A stretch of 64,000 nt of DNA, taken from the NCBI RefSeq assembly GCF_000003815.2, contig NC_049986.1, positions 13,944,465-14,008,464 on the forward strand. Reading direction: 5' to 3'. This document shows, piece after piece, positions 25,947 through 38,300 of the stretch. The position numbers and the translations under genes were made by a program. The DNA comes from Branchiostoma floridae. Lineage: Eukaryota; Chordata; Leptocardii; Amphioxiformes; Branchiostomatidae. The notes under the pieces are model-generated. The model did no database searches, was not told the DNA's origin, and saw nothing but the letters and a program-made list of their open reading frames with translations. How positions within the stretch are numbered: position 1 is the stretch's first letter; each line of letters begins with the position of its first letter.

Positions 25947-26046
25947 AGTCAAACCTGCCCAAGAAATGTTAGGGGGGAAATCATCAAATGGACATCCAAA
26001 ACCAGGTGGTCCTTTTGTAGAGGTGGTCACTTGTACAGGTTTGACT
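25947..26046. mobile_element. Short foldback element with AGTCAAACCTG ends
   Basis: A 100-bp element: AGTCAAACCTG at the left, CAGGTTTGACT at the right. The interior (GGGGAAATCATCAAATGGACA, then AGGTGGTC motifs) resembles a second copy inside a NELF-B intron at about 29290-29462. Confidence 0.6.
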
Positions 26047-26112
26047 CTTCCACAAAGATAGTAGATTTGTCAAACAGATCTTCTTTGATATTTGTAAATT
26101 ATGCTATCTGTA

Positions 26113-26200
26113 CACCAAAAAGCAGTTAATCAAGCAACTGGATATGATTTTGTCCGTTTCCAAAATCATATCCAGATCCTTGAGTAACTACTTTTTGGCT
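26113..26200. repeat. Near-perfect hairpin
   Basis: The arm CTGGATATGATTTTG is followed after ~9 bases by CAAAATCATATCCAG. Pairing extends outward, with some mismatches, to CCAAAAAGCAGTTA and TAACTACTTTTTGG. About 38-bp arms with a very short loop. Confidence 0.8.
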
Positions 26201-26404
26201 TATCTTACTACCTGGATGTCTAACCTTCAACATACTACATGTATCAGTATATCAATATTTCTACAACTCACTAACTGCACTATGAGGACCATCCTACTTT
26301 CTGTGGTCACATTGCTAGACAAAATTTTCCCTGCCTAGGTGAAACATCAAGAAATTGGGAATTATATGAACACCGACTCTACATAAATGAAGAAAAGCAG
26401 AGCC

Positions 26405-26410
26405 TTTATT
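26405..26410 (-). terminator. Candidate polyadenylation signal for NELF-B
   Basis: TTTATT on the plus strand (AATAAA in gene sense), about 900 bp past the NELF-B stop. If used, the 3' UTR would contain the 26847-27299 element. Other signals may be used. Confidence 0.25.
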
Positions 26411-26846
26411 CTTTTTTACCAGTTGAGCACAAGACTCTTCCATCTTTAAGAGATCTACCAGAAGAAGTGCTGAAGTACATACTGTTGCACTTTTTACCAT
26501 GTCAACATCTACACTTCTTTTTCTCTTTCTCCTTTTTAAGGCAATTTTCAAATGCACATTTTGCACTGTCCTTCTCACAAGAACATCACTACTACCGCTT
26601 TTACATATTCTGTGTACATAATCTCATATGTAAGCTGTAACTTACCATTCCTACACAGCTACTAGTATTACATATTTGGCCCCTACACCATCCGACAGGA
26701 TTCAAGGTTTCACCTTTCTTTGCACAAAATTGGTCAACAGCACAAAGACCAAGAAAACAGCAAGTTAACAGAACTTTGCCAGAAATATTACACTTAAGGA
26801 ACATTACAGAAGCGCTTGCAGCAACTGTGTGTAGATGTATGTGTGG

Positions 26847-27299
26847 CAGGGGTGGATACCGGTATAGAAAATTCAGGTACAGGTACAAGTAAGGTCCAGG
26901 TCCAGAAGATCAGGTGCAGGTCTGAACCTGGACCTAATTGTTTGTGAATGGCCGATACTCTGAACAATGGTCCATTTCGCTACAAAGGTGTTTGGTGGAG
27001 TATCATAACTTTACGTAAACAACGCTAACTGCCTCTGTTAAGTTAGACCAAGTTAGACTGTAGAAACTTGGTGAAAATGACTATCAACTCTCCTCTACAT
27101 GTACATGCTCTTGCTCTTTTCTTGGACCAATGAGCTTCGAAACAAGCGAATGCCTGCCGCCGTATTGTTGGTATAGTCTATCCATTTCTAATCAGTCCAA
27201 CATCCGGTCCACTGAATTTTTAGGTCCGTTTTTGCAGGACCGGTCGAACAAGAAAAAAACGGTTTTGCACTCGTTCATTATACCGGTACCCACCCCTAG
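26847..27299. mobile_element. 453-bp TIR element at the NELF-B 3' end
   Basis: The left terminus CAGGGGTGGATACCGGTAT is mirrored by ATACCGGTACCCACCCCTAG at the right. The interior has AGGTCCAGGTCC-type repeats at the left and an opposed ACCGGTC/AGGTCC stretch at the right. No transposase ORF, so nonautonomous. Ends 15 bp from the NELF-B stop codon (gene sense downstream). Confidence 0.75.
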
Positions 27300-27313
27300 T
27301 GGTAAATGCAATA

Positions 27314-30300
27314 CTATAGGGGAGCCGGGGTTGGCACACTCATTAGAGGGGACTCCAGGGCAGGGGAGTCATGGGCAGGGCTGGGGGTGTAGGAGTTGAT
27401 TTTGTCAGCCAAGGCACTGAACTGCTTGTGCACTGCCTCCGAGTGCTGAAAAACAAACAACAGAAACAGGGTCAGGAAATAGTCATGAACTGGGAGTACT
27501 GGTGACATTCATGTAACTACATGTACAAAATCCACATCTTTTACTTGCTAGAATATTTTACAGTTGAAAATCATATGGTGCACAACAAAACAAAACAAAG
27601 TAAAGCTTGAATTGTGTAGTTCCACAACTACAGAGGAAAAGACACAGGAATACAGAGGACATAACTTTGACTGTTGACTTGTTTATCATGATACTACTAG
27701 TATACGTTTATACTTCGCCGCAATGGGAAATTTGTAAATGTTACATGAAGTAATACATAAATTTAGATTTAATACTTCCACATTTGTACATCTTATTGGA
27801 CTGTCTTTGCTAACAATATAATGAAATAAAATGAAATGATACCAAAATGAAGTACAGAACATCGAAGTCACCTCTTTTGTAGGTTCGAGTTGTGTCTGAA
27901 GTTTGGCCAGTCTGGAGGTGGGCAGCTTGGGATGGAGGAACCACAGCAATCTCAGCAGATGTCTGCGTACACCTTCTCTCGACGCAACCACCAGGAAAAA
28001 GTTATCAAAAACTGCACTACAGAAATCTTCTGACGAGAACTCCTCCGCCATACTGATCAGTAGGGACACCAGCAGGTGGACAAACGGGTCTTCTAGGGAC
28101 AAGTCATTGTGTGTGTCAGTCATCTTTGGTATGATATGCATGATGGCGTCCTTGTTACGGTGCTTGGTGACGTTGTACAGGTAATAGAGCGTGAGGATGG
28201 CCGCGATGCCGTGCTGGCGGATGGACTTGGCAAAGGTTTTTGGAATCGTGCTGTTTTTGTGGTTCTCTGAGAGTTTTTTGGCCACGAGTCGGACTTGGTC
28301 CTCCACCATGAGTCCCATCAAGGCAGGCAGGAACTTGGTGATGACTTCATTGTCCTGGGGAAACAAAACACAAACAAATGAATCTACATCGGCTACATAT
28401 AGCGGCAAGAAGCAGAACTCCAGTCAGAAGCTCTGAGGAAGTTGTCTGATAGACACTGAAACGTAAGCAAAGTGAGTACATTCTGGTTGTGTAAAAGAAT
28501 TCTTCTATATCCTATATTCTAAAAACGTAACGAAATTATTTGTGGAATCTACTTAACATTTGATTCAAATCCAGAACTTGATACAGAACATCAACAGGTG
28601 TAATAAAACTAATATGGCAGTAAAGGGTTTTAGACTATATGATAGATGGTTGTATTTTTAGCAGTTTCCCTCCAAAGAAACATAACGGCTCCACTTACAG
28701 GCTTGGGTTCCTTGAAGACCTGACTGTCGATCATTTCCCAGGCCCCCAGACCCAGGGACAACATACGCAGCAGCAGGGACAACTCGGGGCTATCCTGTAG
28801 GGTGATGAAAGCACACATCAATAAAGATTGCCATTGCTATTAAAAAAATTACATTTCCTCTGACCAGCTAAATCTCTTCTTCTTCTTCTTCCCGGTAATG
28901 TCCAACTGCCAATGAGTCGGCAATGATCTAAACTGTCTAATGACCAGGGTAGCTTTTAGTAACAGCACACAACAAATCTTCCAAAATAGATACAGACAGT
29001 ATATAGGAACAACTACCAGTATTCAGTTTTGGGTACATGACACAACTACATCCTTACCCTAGGCAGTGACTCCTGTGCCACCAGGTGTTGTAGCACCTTT
29101 AGACTGCTGGAGGCTACAGTGTTCACAGCATACGGGTCACACAGGATCATGGACAGGTCACTGGGGAAAGAGGGGGAGGGTTTAAGGTTAGTGTGTGTAA
29201 TACTTGGTGCTTTGGATGATAATTTGAAGAACTAGTGCCTTGTGAGTATGGTTGATCATGTATTCATTGTGTGGGCTTTCTTTGTTACAGTCAAAATGGA
29301 CAACTCAGGGACCCACAAATCTGGTTTATGTGGATAGGTGGTCATTACAGACAAGATTTGTAATGCTTGTGTCAATGGGGAAAATCATGAAAGGGACAAC
29401 CCAAAATAGTCACATTGGCCAGGTTGTCCTCCTGTAAGATGGTCATTTGTAAAGATTTACTGTACACGTATATCGTTTACCATTCAACAAGGCCTGCATA
29501 CTGTGTTAAATACCCCCTCTAAGTACAGATGGAATCTTTTATCTTACCCCAGCACCTGCTCCTGACCTCGCTTGACCCCATCCAGAAATCCTTGTAGCTC
29601 TCGCGCCCGCTTTGCGTCGATGAAGCGTTCTCGGATACAAGCGTCCAAACACCAGGTGAACTTGTGGCAGGGGTCAACTGAACATATCTCATGGACCTAC
29701 AACAAAATGGAAACATCCACAGGTTGATTACAAATTACAACATGCATAATTACAAATACAACAATTCTATCCTTAGAAGACAAGCTGAAAGTAAGCAATG
29801 GTCAGTATTCTCTGCTATCATATCTATTTTCCTTTGAAGTTTCAAAATAACCTCTATAACCAGTGCATCCATGTTTAAGCAATCCTTGGTTCAATTAAGT
29901 ATAGTAATCCAGTCTTTCACCTATAAACCTTGACCTATGAACTTGTCCGTACCTCTGTATCGTGTAGTGCCATGAGAAGCTCAGCCCTCAGCGTACAGTA
30001 GTGCACGTTCCTAGTACGTAAGAACAGCGTCCGCAGGAACTGTAGCACCATGTCGTACAGCTTCACATCCCTGCCTATCATGTGCATCAGCTTCTGAACT
30101 ACCTGTTAAAAGTAACATCATGAAATTAAATAATAATTCATATGTACATTTTTCCTTTAGATAAGTTTGAAGTTTTAACTGGCACAGCTGTGCCATGCAC
30201 CTAATGTGTTAAGCCACTTAGACAAAGGAGGCTGATGAAACCTCCTTGGTTAAACTCAGTTTTGTGTAATAAACATTTAACATTTAACCAAACTGGAGGT

Positions 30301-31477
30301 AATTGATGGTTTATACATGCACAAGATGTTTGAGCATGAAAGCTTAGTGTTCTCATTCTAACAATTCTTGTAGCATGAGCAATATCATAATGTATTCCAT
30401 GGCAGGCCAAAGCCTAAGAAGCCCAAGTGCTTACCTCTCCCTGTCTACGAGACTTTGGTGCTGGTGTGAAGAAGTTGTTTGAGTTGGCAGGTTCCAGACT
30501 GAACAGCAGTGTGTCCTTCTCCTTAATGTACTGACTCAACAGTGGGGATACCTCGTCACCAAATAAGGACTGAAAAACATGGTACAAACCAGCAATGTTA
30601 TAGTCACCCTTCACATACACCATCTAGTTTAGCATTTGTAAATATAGAATATATATAACAGTTATAAAGTTTAACATCTATCAGTATCATTCTTCTCCAC
30701 CATCACTAGAATGATTTGTGAGACTGAGAGATCCCATTCATTCTAGTGATGCTGAAGATGAGTGATGGAAGTCATTCTTATTCTTAACATTCAGAATTAA
30801 TCTCTGCACCTTATCTTGTAGAAGACTGATTTGCCTTTGAATATTGTTTCCCTGGATGTTTTAACTTCGGGAATGTAACAATCCAAAGGAATGTACGTAT
30901 AAATAGTTTCTTAACACTATATTCCAATTCGACCCATCTTAAGACAACAGGTGATCTCATAGCTTACCTGGTTATTTCTCCAGATCTGTCTCTTGACCTC
31001 CGTGGCGCTCTCCTTGTATAGGTTTGGGTCCTCTAGTAACTTCTTCAGGTAGTCCTCCGGGATGTTGTTGATGTGCTTCATCACGTGCATCACCACCGGG
31101 CGCAGTGTCGGGTTCTTGATCGTCAGGAAACACTTCTCCAGCATGGCCTCCAGCTTGGCTTTACTCTCGGCGTCCGTGTCTCTCTCCGACACCAGACTGG
31201 AGACCTGCTGCATGAGGCGATCCTTCAGCCTCTCCACCATGGACCCGTGGAAGTCAAACCGGTTCACGCTGTGGAGATCCAGTAATGGCAGGGCCGGCTT
31301 CAGGGATGGCAGGAGGATGCTGTTCTCATCCTGGAATTCTTGGATCGCTCGGATCGGATCCGTGCACGTGGAGAGAGCCTCTCGCAACTGTTCGCCACCA
31401 GGGATCCCGAGGTCGGTCAGTCCGGTAGTGGTACTTGCCGCTTGAATCACAGTCTCGGTAGACTTCTTCTCAGCCAT
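27314..31477 (-). CDS. NELFB: Negative elongation factor B (NELF-B / COBRA1)
   Basis: Eight coding exons: 31477-30968, 30569-30435, 30102-29953, 29696-29548, 29160-29058, 28794-28699, 28354-27872, 27445-27314. All junctions keep frame (phase 2 only between exons 4 and 5) and total 585 aa, against about 580 in vertebrates. Recognised by family blocks along the whole length: LPLLDLHSVNRFDFH, EVKRQIWRNNQ/SLFGDEVSPLL, KSRRQGE/VVQKLM, LRTLFLRTRNVHYCTLRAELL, DPCHKFTWCLDACIRERF, LGAWEMIDSQVFKEPK, SSEDFCSAVFDNFFL, and the Pro-rich C-terminus ending SVPTPAPL. NELF-B is a nuclear helical-repeat subunit of the four-part NELF complex, which with DSIF holds RNA polymerase II in promoter-proximal pause. 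Donor of exon 7 (gtgact) is weak but the joined protein is continuous. Divergent to DIXDC1. Confidence 0.95.
29290..29462. mobile_element. Relic related to the 25947-26046 element, in NELF-B intron 4
   Basis: GGGGAAAATCATGAAAGGGACA and TGGTCATTTGTAAAGATTTAC (in parts) match the interior and right side of the 25947-26046 element. It begins AGTCAAAATGG, a diverged form of its terminus. Clear termini are lost. Confidence 0.4.
30690..30762. repeat. Hairpin in NELF-B intron 1
   Basis: ATCACTAGAATGA at 30702 pairs with TCATTCTAGTGAT at 30738 across a ~23-base loop, with weaker extension outward (CTTCTCCACC and GCTGAAGATG). Confidence 0.7.
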
Positions 31478-32530
31478 GGTGTTTGTTTACAATAATTACA
31501 CTTACAGGTGTGTTGTAGTTTAGTGGGATGACAAATGATCAATAGTGGCTTGATACTAAGATGTTTTTCATTGCAGTTTACAGTCTTGACATGTTGCCCC
31601 CTACATCAGCACTACCTCGAACGAGATACAGAGTGCAGGGAATGTAAAAAGAATCAAGTAGTCTTTTAAGACACGCTCTGACAAGAATTACATGTAGAAA
31701 CACTTCCTATGAATGGCAGACTGCAGTACCCCCAAGAGAAGCATGGCGGCTTTCCATATGACAAAGATTCTGGGCTGGAGCCGCAGCAAAATAAAGTGTG
31801 TTTCACAAAGAAAACATGCAGTAATAAGACTGAAACTTGCCCTGATCAACCACGAATACTTCTGCAACAATTAGATCTGTGAGAGATTCACGAACGTTTT
31901 CTCCTGAAGGGGAAAATTGTCCAAAACCTCGGCAGCAGTCGTAGGGGCAACTGCTCCCTCTTCAAGATGGCCGCCATGGGCAAACGAGCGAAGTGCGCAT
32001 GCCTATAAAGTTGGTCTCAAGAAACATAGCGCACGATTTGCTTATATCCCTCATCTAGGTTTCTTGAACATTAGTAACCTTTAAAAAAAATCAAAAATAT
32101 ACCTCAAATATTTTAAAATACTTAAGTTAATATAAATTCTTATTATTGTGTATATTTGTATTTTTACGATTTCTAATTGTTACCGAAATGTGACACGAAT
32201 GCGTAGCTACATATTTGCACCAACACCAAAATTCAAAAGGAAGGAGTGACTGCCATGAAGTGTCAGTTGTTTTGATGTTTGCTCTTTCTCCAGCTGGATA
32301 AATTGCCATCTTAAGGACTCTTATCACCTCTAATTAACTGCCGGACACGCAAGAAGAAACCCGGGTCTACAAAGGTTTGGCGAGGACCCCGAAAAATGTC
32401 GCTGTTTTTGGTCAAGGCAAGCGTGTCAAGTTGTCAAGAGCAACGGGCCTTACGTCCGACATGTTCTCGGCAAATTCCTGATTTGCAACCCTGAGGCTTC
32501 TCGTGGTTTCAAGTTTGTTTTTAAGGTGAG
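31478..32530. promoter_or_regulatory. Probable divergent NELF-B / DIXDC1 promoter region
   Basis: Lies between the NELF-B start (minus) and the plus-strand gene. Contains CAAGATGGCCGCC at 31963-31975 and AAGCATGGCGGC near 31739, both fitting the YY1 consensus (AAnATGGCnGCC). A strong plus-strand donor TTTTTAAG|gtgagt at about 32525 suggests a noncoding first exon on the plus strand ending there, perhaps the 5' UTR of DIXDC1. The transcript link is inference. Confidence 0.45.
31963..31975 (+). promoter_or_regulatory. YY1-type motif
   Basis: CAAGATGGCCGCC is a full match to the YY1 core. In animals this motif is often near the start site of housekeeping promoters. Confidence 0.6.
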
Positions 32531-35204
32531 TTAGAGTTGTTGTTTTGTGGCAGCGCTGCTGACTGACACGTTGTAAATCATGGCTGGGGTTGATCCAAGC
32601 GACGTGGACGTTAGGGCGGTGCTTTCAAGCATGGCCGTTTGCTAAAAATTATGTTTCTGTGCGTGTAACGTTCAACGCGACTATTAAACCCGAAACTCCA
32701 AAAAGCGATAACCCGTGTACAGAGCTACTGAAAGCTTTTTTCACTCAATGGCATTCGTTCCGTACATTACAGTAAGTTAGCAGTTTTGAGTGTGTAAAGC
32801 ACAACAAGTGCCATGTTGACATGGCTTCTACACTTGATGGCCATTAGTGAAGGATAATAATTCTGGTGCCATGACTGTGGTTGATAACAGGGTAACAACA
32901 TGAATATGTAACATTCACACATACTTGAACTCTGTGTGTGGCCTCACAGATTCTGTTAACATTCATAATTTATGTCTTAATAGTGATGGCATGTCTATTA
33001 AACATAAGGTGGGAGTTTTCACAGAATTTGTTATCATTGACATTATTTCTGATATCAGAATATCATCATAATCATCAAATCAGTTTTACTACATGTTTGA
33101 GTATGATGACTTTCTTGCCTTCCTTCTTTGTTAGTCTCTGCAACACAAACTCTGTTGTCTGGGGGCTGTACTCGGCGGCTGTTGGGTATGCTGCTATAAC
33201 TTACATATAAAAGTTATAAGCGAGATTTTTAAATCAGGCTACTTCTTTGTGATTTAACATAGAAATGACATGTACCTTGTTTTAAGATATTTTACAGTTT
33301 GCTGATGTGGCAAATATGTCAGTACTTTATGATAACATCACTACTATGTAACAAAGAAAATGTTGATAAGCATCACACCACTGGCATTAAATGCTGATTT
33401 GATTTTTTGTAGTAGCACGTGCAGCTGTCACTATGGTAGTGCTGACCTCATTCCTAGTAGCAGATTAATTTTGGCCTTTTCAGTGTGTGAAGACTTTCCA
33501 AAACAAGTATTAAAGTGAGTAGAGGGACTTATGTATTATTCCCTTTAGGAGTAACTTTTCCCCCAACTTGCAGAAACTGTACAAGATCCCGAATCCTAGA
33601 CTGAGTCACAGGAAAGTTACTGCAGCAGGAAGAACTTCTTGTGACGGGGTCACCAACGTCCTTTTCGGGACACACCAGCTGCTTTGTTGCACTACCAATT
33701 TGTATTCATGGCATGGATCAAGGGAGATTTTGCAGACGATTATTACCAATGCAAATTATGCCCCACTCCTTTCATACTTGGTCAAAGTGTATTATTAGAT
33801 TTGGGCATTTGGGTTGATGTAGGGAATATTTCCCATGAAATTTTTCATGGTGCACAGTTTCTATACAGAAAGACAAAGAAAATAGTAGTTGGTCCCAATG
33901 ATCATTACCAATGGAAATTACACCCCATTCCTTATATATATATACTATATATGTCAGCGGACACACATATATATGTGCACTTTTTATGGTGCACAGGGGA
34001 CACTGTATAGAATTTTATTAGAAAGACAAAGAAAATAGTAGTTGGTCCAAAAATATGAAATTTTCCTTTCCGCTCTCCTGATAGCCATTGAAATCTATGT
34101 TGGAATCACACAACCTGCATAGTGGTTTTGTGTAGCAGCTCTGCTCTGGCTATTAATTATTAACAAAAAAAAGAACCAATGTCATGTCTAATTTCATCCA
34201 ATTTTCGTTAATAGTAGAACATGTACCACCAGACATGCACAATATTTCTCAGTTGTACGGAAGCAGTTGTAATAATACATAATAGTATTGATACATACAA
34301 ATGTAGTATGAAAGCATATCTTGGGTAACATTCATTAGTTGCCAATGTCCTTGACTCTGTGACTGTGGGAAGTGTTACGTCAGTACAGTTTTCTTTGTCT
34401 GAGTCTCGGAGGGATCCTTTGTTCCAGTCTGGGTAACGTACTGCATGTTACTGTAGTTGTGCAGTAATGTGTGTAGCCATTCTGTCTGTTTTTCCAATTA
34501 CACTAAGTGTTTCAGCAGCTTTGCATATGAGCTATGCATTAGTCAGAATGGATCCAAAGAAAACAAGAGTAGAGAATAGGTATCCACATATTTCAGGTAT
34601 TTTCAGAAACTATGATTGATTCCAAGTCTTTAATGCCAGAAACTTATTTCAATCACAGACTAGGATTTGCTGGATTCAATTTTTCTGAACTTAAGTCTCC
34701 AATTTTACAGTATTCTACACTGAGGTAATTGGTATAAAATTAAAAGAACCACCATTGTGCGATGTCTGAAAATTGTATTTATGACAAATCTCTCTTAGAT
34801 TGGAGCTTACTTTCTATTATTCATGGCAGAATGTGAATAAAAGACGGTTAGAATTGCCCACTGAGTGGTTGACACGTGACATCAAGGTTAGCATTTACCA
34901 CACCTTTTGCAGCCTAAGGCTAGACTGTAATATATTGTTCAGTCTGACACGGCGAGGTCACATCAATTGCTTAGTCCTCTCCTGGTAACACCCTGCATAC
35001 ACGTGGACATCCAACATTTTTTTGTCACTGCTGAATTCAATGGATGAATACAGCTAGTCTGGCAAGAAGCCAAAAGAACATGACCAGAGCTCTAGATGAA
35101 GGGCCATCCTGTTGGAGAACCGATCTTTGCTTTCCCCTTGTGTGTCTTCAGTTTTTGCTGGTCTGTGACAATGGCAAATGAGAGTTCTGTGTCGTCTTTT
35201 ACAG
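32531..35204. other. Probable 5' intron of DIXDC1
   Basis: AT-rich, no coding exon supported. Contains a duplicated 28-base segment (AGAAAGACAAAGAAAATAGT plus AGTTGGTCC) near 33867 and 34020, and a small TATATATA/ATATATATGT palindrome near 33937-33978. A segment after an ACTTGCAG acceptor at about 33573 is open but unlike known proteins. Confidence 0.4.
33866..34050. repeat. Direct repeat pair, ~153-bp spacing
   Basis: AGAAAGACAAAGAAAATAGT followed by AGTTGGTCC occurs near 33867 and again near 34020. A related GATTATTACCAATGCAAATTA-type segment recurs at ~33739 and ~33900. Suggests an old local duplication or element. Confidence 0.6.
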
Positions 35205-35317
35205 ACTGCAGGCAGAGGACACCCAATGTCTGCTGCTTCTGTCACATCCCAGGAGCCCAGCATGTACTGGTGAGAGAAGTGTCAAGGAGTGAACCACAGC
35301 CTCAGTCAGCATTCATC

Positions 35318-38300
35318 ATGGCAGAAGGACCTCCGCGTGGACAGGCCGAGTCGCAGTCCTGGGCAGAGTGGACAGAACAGCTCCAGGCATACGTGGCCTG
35401 GGTCAACTCCCAGCTGAAGAAGCGCGCCGGATGTCGTATCGTGTCGGACCTGCGGAGGGACATGCAGGACGGGGTGGCATTCGCACAGCTGGTGGAGATT
35501 CTGTCAGGTGAGTTCTGCTGTTGTTGATTGCTTGTATTATTGTGTTGTGATGATGTCAAAGTCTACAGACAGATCAGAAGTAATTATTGGGATGACAACT
35601 ACAGCTTTGTCACACAGACCATGTCTCCAAACTGTTATTTGAGTACTGGTAATAGTATATGCTAAAGTGCTTTTACAACTTACAGAATATATAATCAGTG
35701 TTCCATCCTCCTTTATTACATAAGATAATCAGTGTGTAAATTGGAAGGTTCAAAGATCAACAATTAGTAAGGTATGTGAGATAACAGCCCTATCTTTTGT
35801 TTGATTACTCACCGCTATTACTGTAGTAGAAAGGCTCTTTGAAATTGTTGGCTAATTGAATGTAATACAGGCAGTACAGGGGTAATTATTTACAATAAGC
35901 AGAGTATGTCATTATGCCCAAAGAAGCCGGCAAAGAAGCCATGAAATGTTATGTATGTAAATGATTTCTCACAGCGTTCAGTATAATTCTGGGCTTTATC
36001 TACTTATGGTTCCAGTGAGTCACTGAGTACATATCACTATTTGATTTTTAATGATGTGTGCATGTACATGTAGTTTTGTATCTACATGTATATATTCATT
36101 CAAACTGCAAAACAGCATTTGAAAGAAGGTATTCTTTTTTTGGGTACATGTATATGAAAACGTCAACATTTACAGTCAGTAAAGGTTATTTGTCAAGGGA
36201 AATGATTCAGTCTTAATGCTCTACATTATGTAAGTCTGGTTCTTGATAAATGTTGCCTTTTCTCAAGTAAAGTATCTAGCCTGCGACTATGCAGCCCTCC
36301 TGACTGTTGCCTAGTAGCCCTTTCATCTTGCTATGATGACCCAGAATTACTTTAGTGTGCCACCCGCGTTGCTTGGTGTTTTGCAGTCTCTTCCTTCAGA
36401 AAGGAAACAAAGCTAAATGCTCAGACATGTCTTCATTATTTACAGTTCCTTGTGTAATGGTAAAAAGCAGGAGAACAGTTTATAAAGCTAGGACGTTAAC
36501 AGCTATTCATCTCTCAGTTACAATTATTCCTATAGGGGTCTTTGAGAAACTGACAGGTCCCACCCCCTAGGTTGCTATTGTTGGCGGCTTGCTTGTATCA
36601 AAATGTCAGGCATATCAAATGAAACTGCTATCAATGGTCACGTCATGGCTGACAACTCTGCAAGGCGCAGGGAAAGGACGGCATTATGTTCCTGAATGTC
36701 AGGGCTTAGCCTGCTGAATGCTGAATGGGAGGCTACGAATGTGATACCCTTTGTTTGTGGGATAGGTGTGTGTCTGCTTATACTTGTAGGTATTTGTGAG
36801 GGAACACCTTGTGGGGGAGTGGCTGTGAATGTGATACCTGTTGTCTATGGGATACTGGTATGTGTAGGACTGCATGATATGTAAGGTATACTATTAGGTA
36901 TAACAACTGCAACAGTGAGAAGTGCAGTGATTGTGGCAGCCATTGTCAACTGTCGCTTTCATTGTCTGCAACAAGTATGTAAGGAAATATGTGCTGTTAT
37001 GAAAAGGCAGGGTCAAGGACGTGAAGTTTTTGACTTCCAAACTGTTTTGATAGCAAACACAAAGTAAAGATGCATTTTAAAATAAGAATAAGAATGATGC
37101 ATAGCTAAACTAGCTAGCTGAATGTTTGACTCATTTGAATGGTTGGCTAATAACATTTAATATGGTCAGTAAGTCTAAATGATTATTTACAATTGGTGGA
37201 GTGTGTCATTATGCCCAAGGGCAAGAGGTCAAGTGAAGTTCTGCATGTAATGATTTCCGAGAGTTTATAAATTTAGCCTCTTGCAACTTTTATTTCAGGT
37301 TAGTACTCATCTCTACTAGTTGATATTAGATCTAAACATCATTAAATGATCTAATGATGTTTGCATTTGGAACACATTGTATAGTATCATGACAAATAAG
37401 ATAATTGTTGATGTGAAAATTTGCAGGGTTCATGAAAATTTATGGTGAACAGGGTTCTAGTCAGGATTTCATTTTAGCGTAGTGGGAATGGTAGGGAAGG
37501 GAGGTCTTGGCCCTTCCACGGTGAGATTTTGAAAATGTAGAGTTAAAAGTTGGCACTCTGTTAAAGTCACATGTAATTTGAAGGATTTTCTGGTCAGTTT
37601 TAAGGGTCATATCATCATTTTTCATTGTTCAGACATTGATTAGACATTGTTGAACAAGCAAATGATAGCAAAACACCACTACACTAGTTGAAAATTAGCG
37701 TAGTGGCCCTTATTTTAGCGTAGTGGTCACAAATTTTAGCGTAGTGGCCCACTACGCTAAAATGCACTAGCTAGAACCCTGGTGAAGTATCCGGGCTCAA
37801 ATTACATTATTTGGTAAAGATACATACTGGGTAGGTGCAGATGGGAAAAAAGTACTTTATCTGCTTAGTCAAATCTTAAGAGGCAAATGATAAAACTTTT
37901 TTTATAAGGCACTTCAAACTAGGGGGCCCAGACCTATGTACACCACTTCTCTACAAGTCCAAGACTTCAAATTTAAGGAAAAATTATCAGCAATGATAAA
38001 ATGTGCCAAAAAAAAAATGAATCTCAATACACTAAGATCATACACAGACAAACTGGGCGGACCATTTACCATGCAAAAGGCTGCAGAAATAATTCATGTG
38101 TCCTGTTTCCTTGCAGGTGAAACCCTCCCCCATGTGGACTACTCCCCCAAGAGCCTGGGCACCATGAAGCAGAACGTGGAGATCGTCCTACAATTCATGC
38201 AGACCCACCGCATCCGCATGCACCAGACTTCAGCCAAGGATATTGTGGAGGGAAACCTGAAGGCCGTGATGAGACTCATCCTGGCGCTGGCCGCGTACTT

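Noticed and set aside
35096-35317. N-terminal extension of DIXDC1 from an ATG at 35096
   Set aside because: A strong acceptor (gtcttttacag) at 35204 places that ATG in an intron; no in-frame ATG lies between 35205 and 35318.
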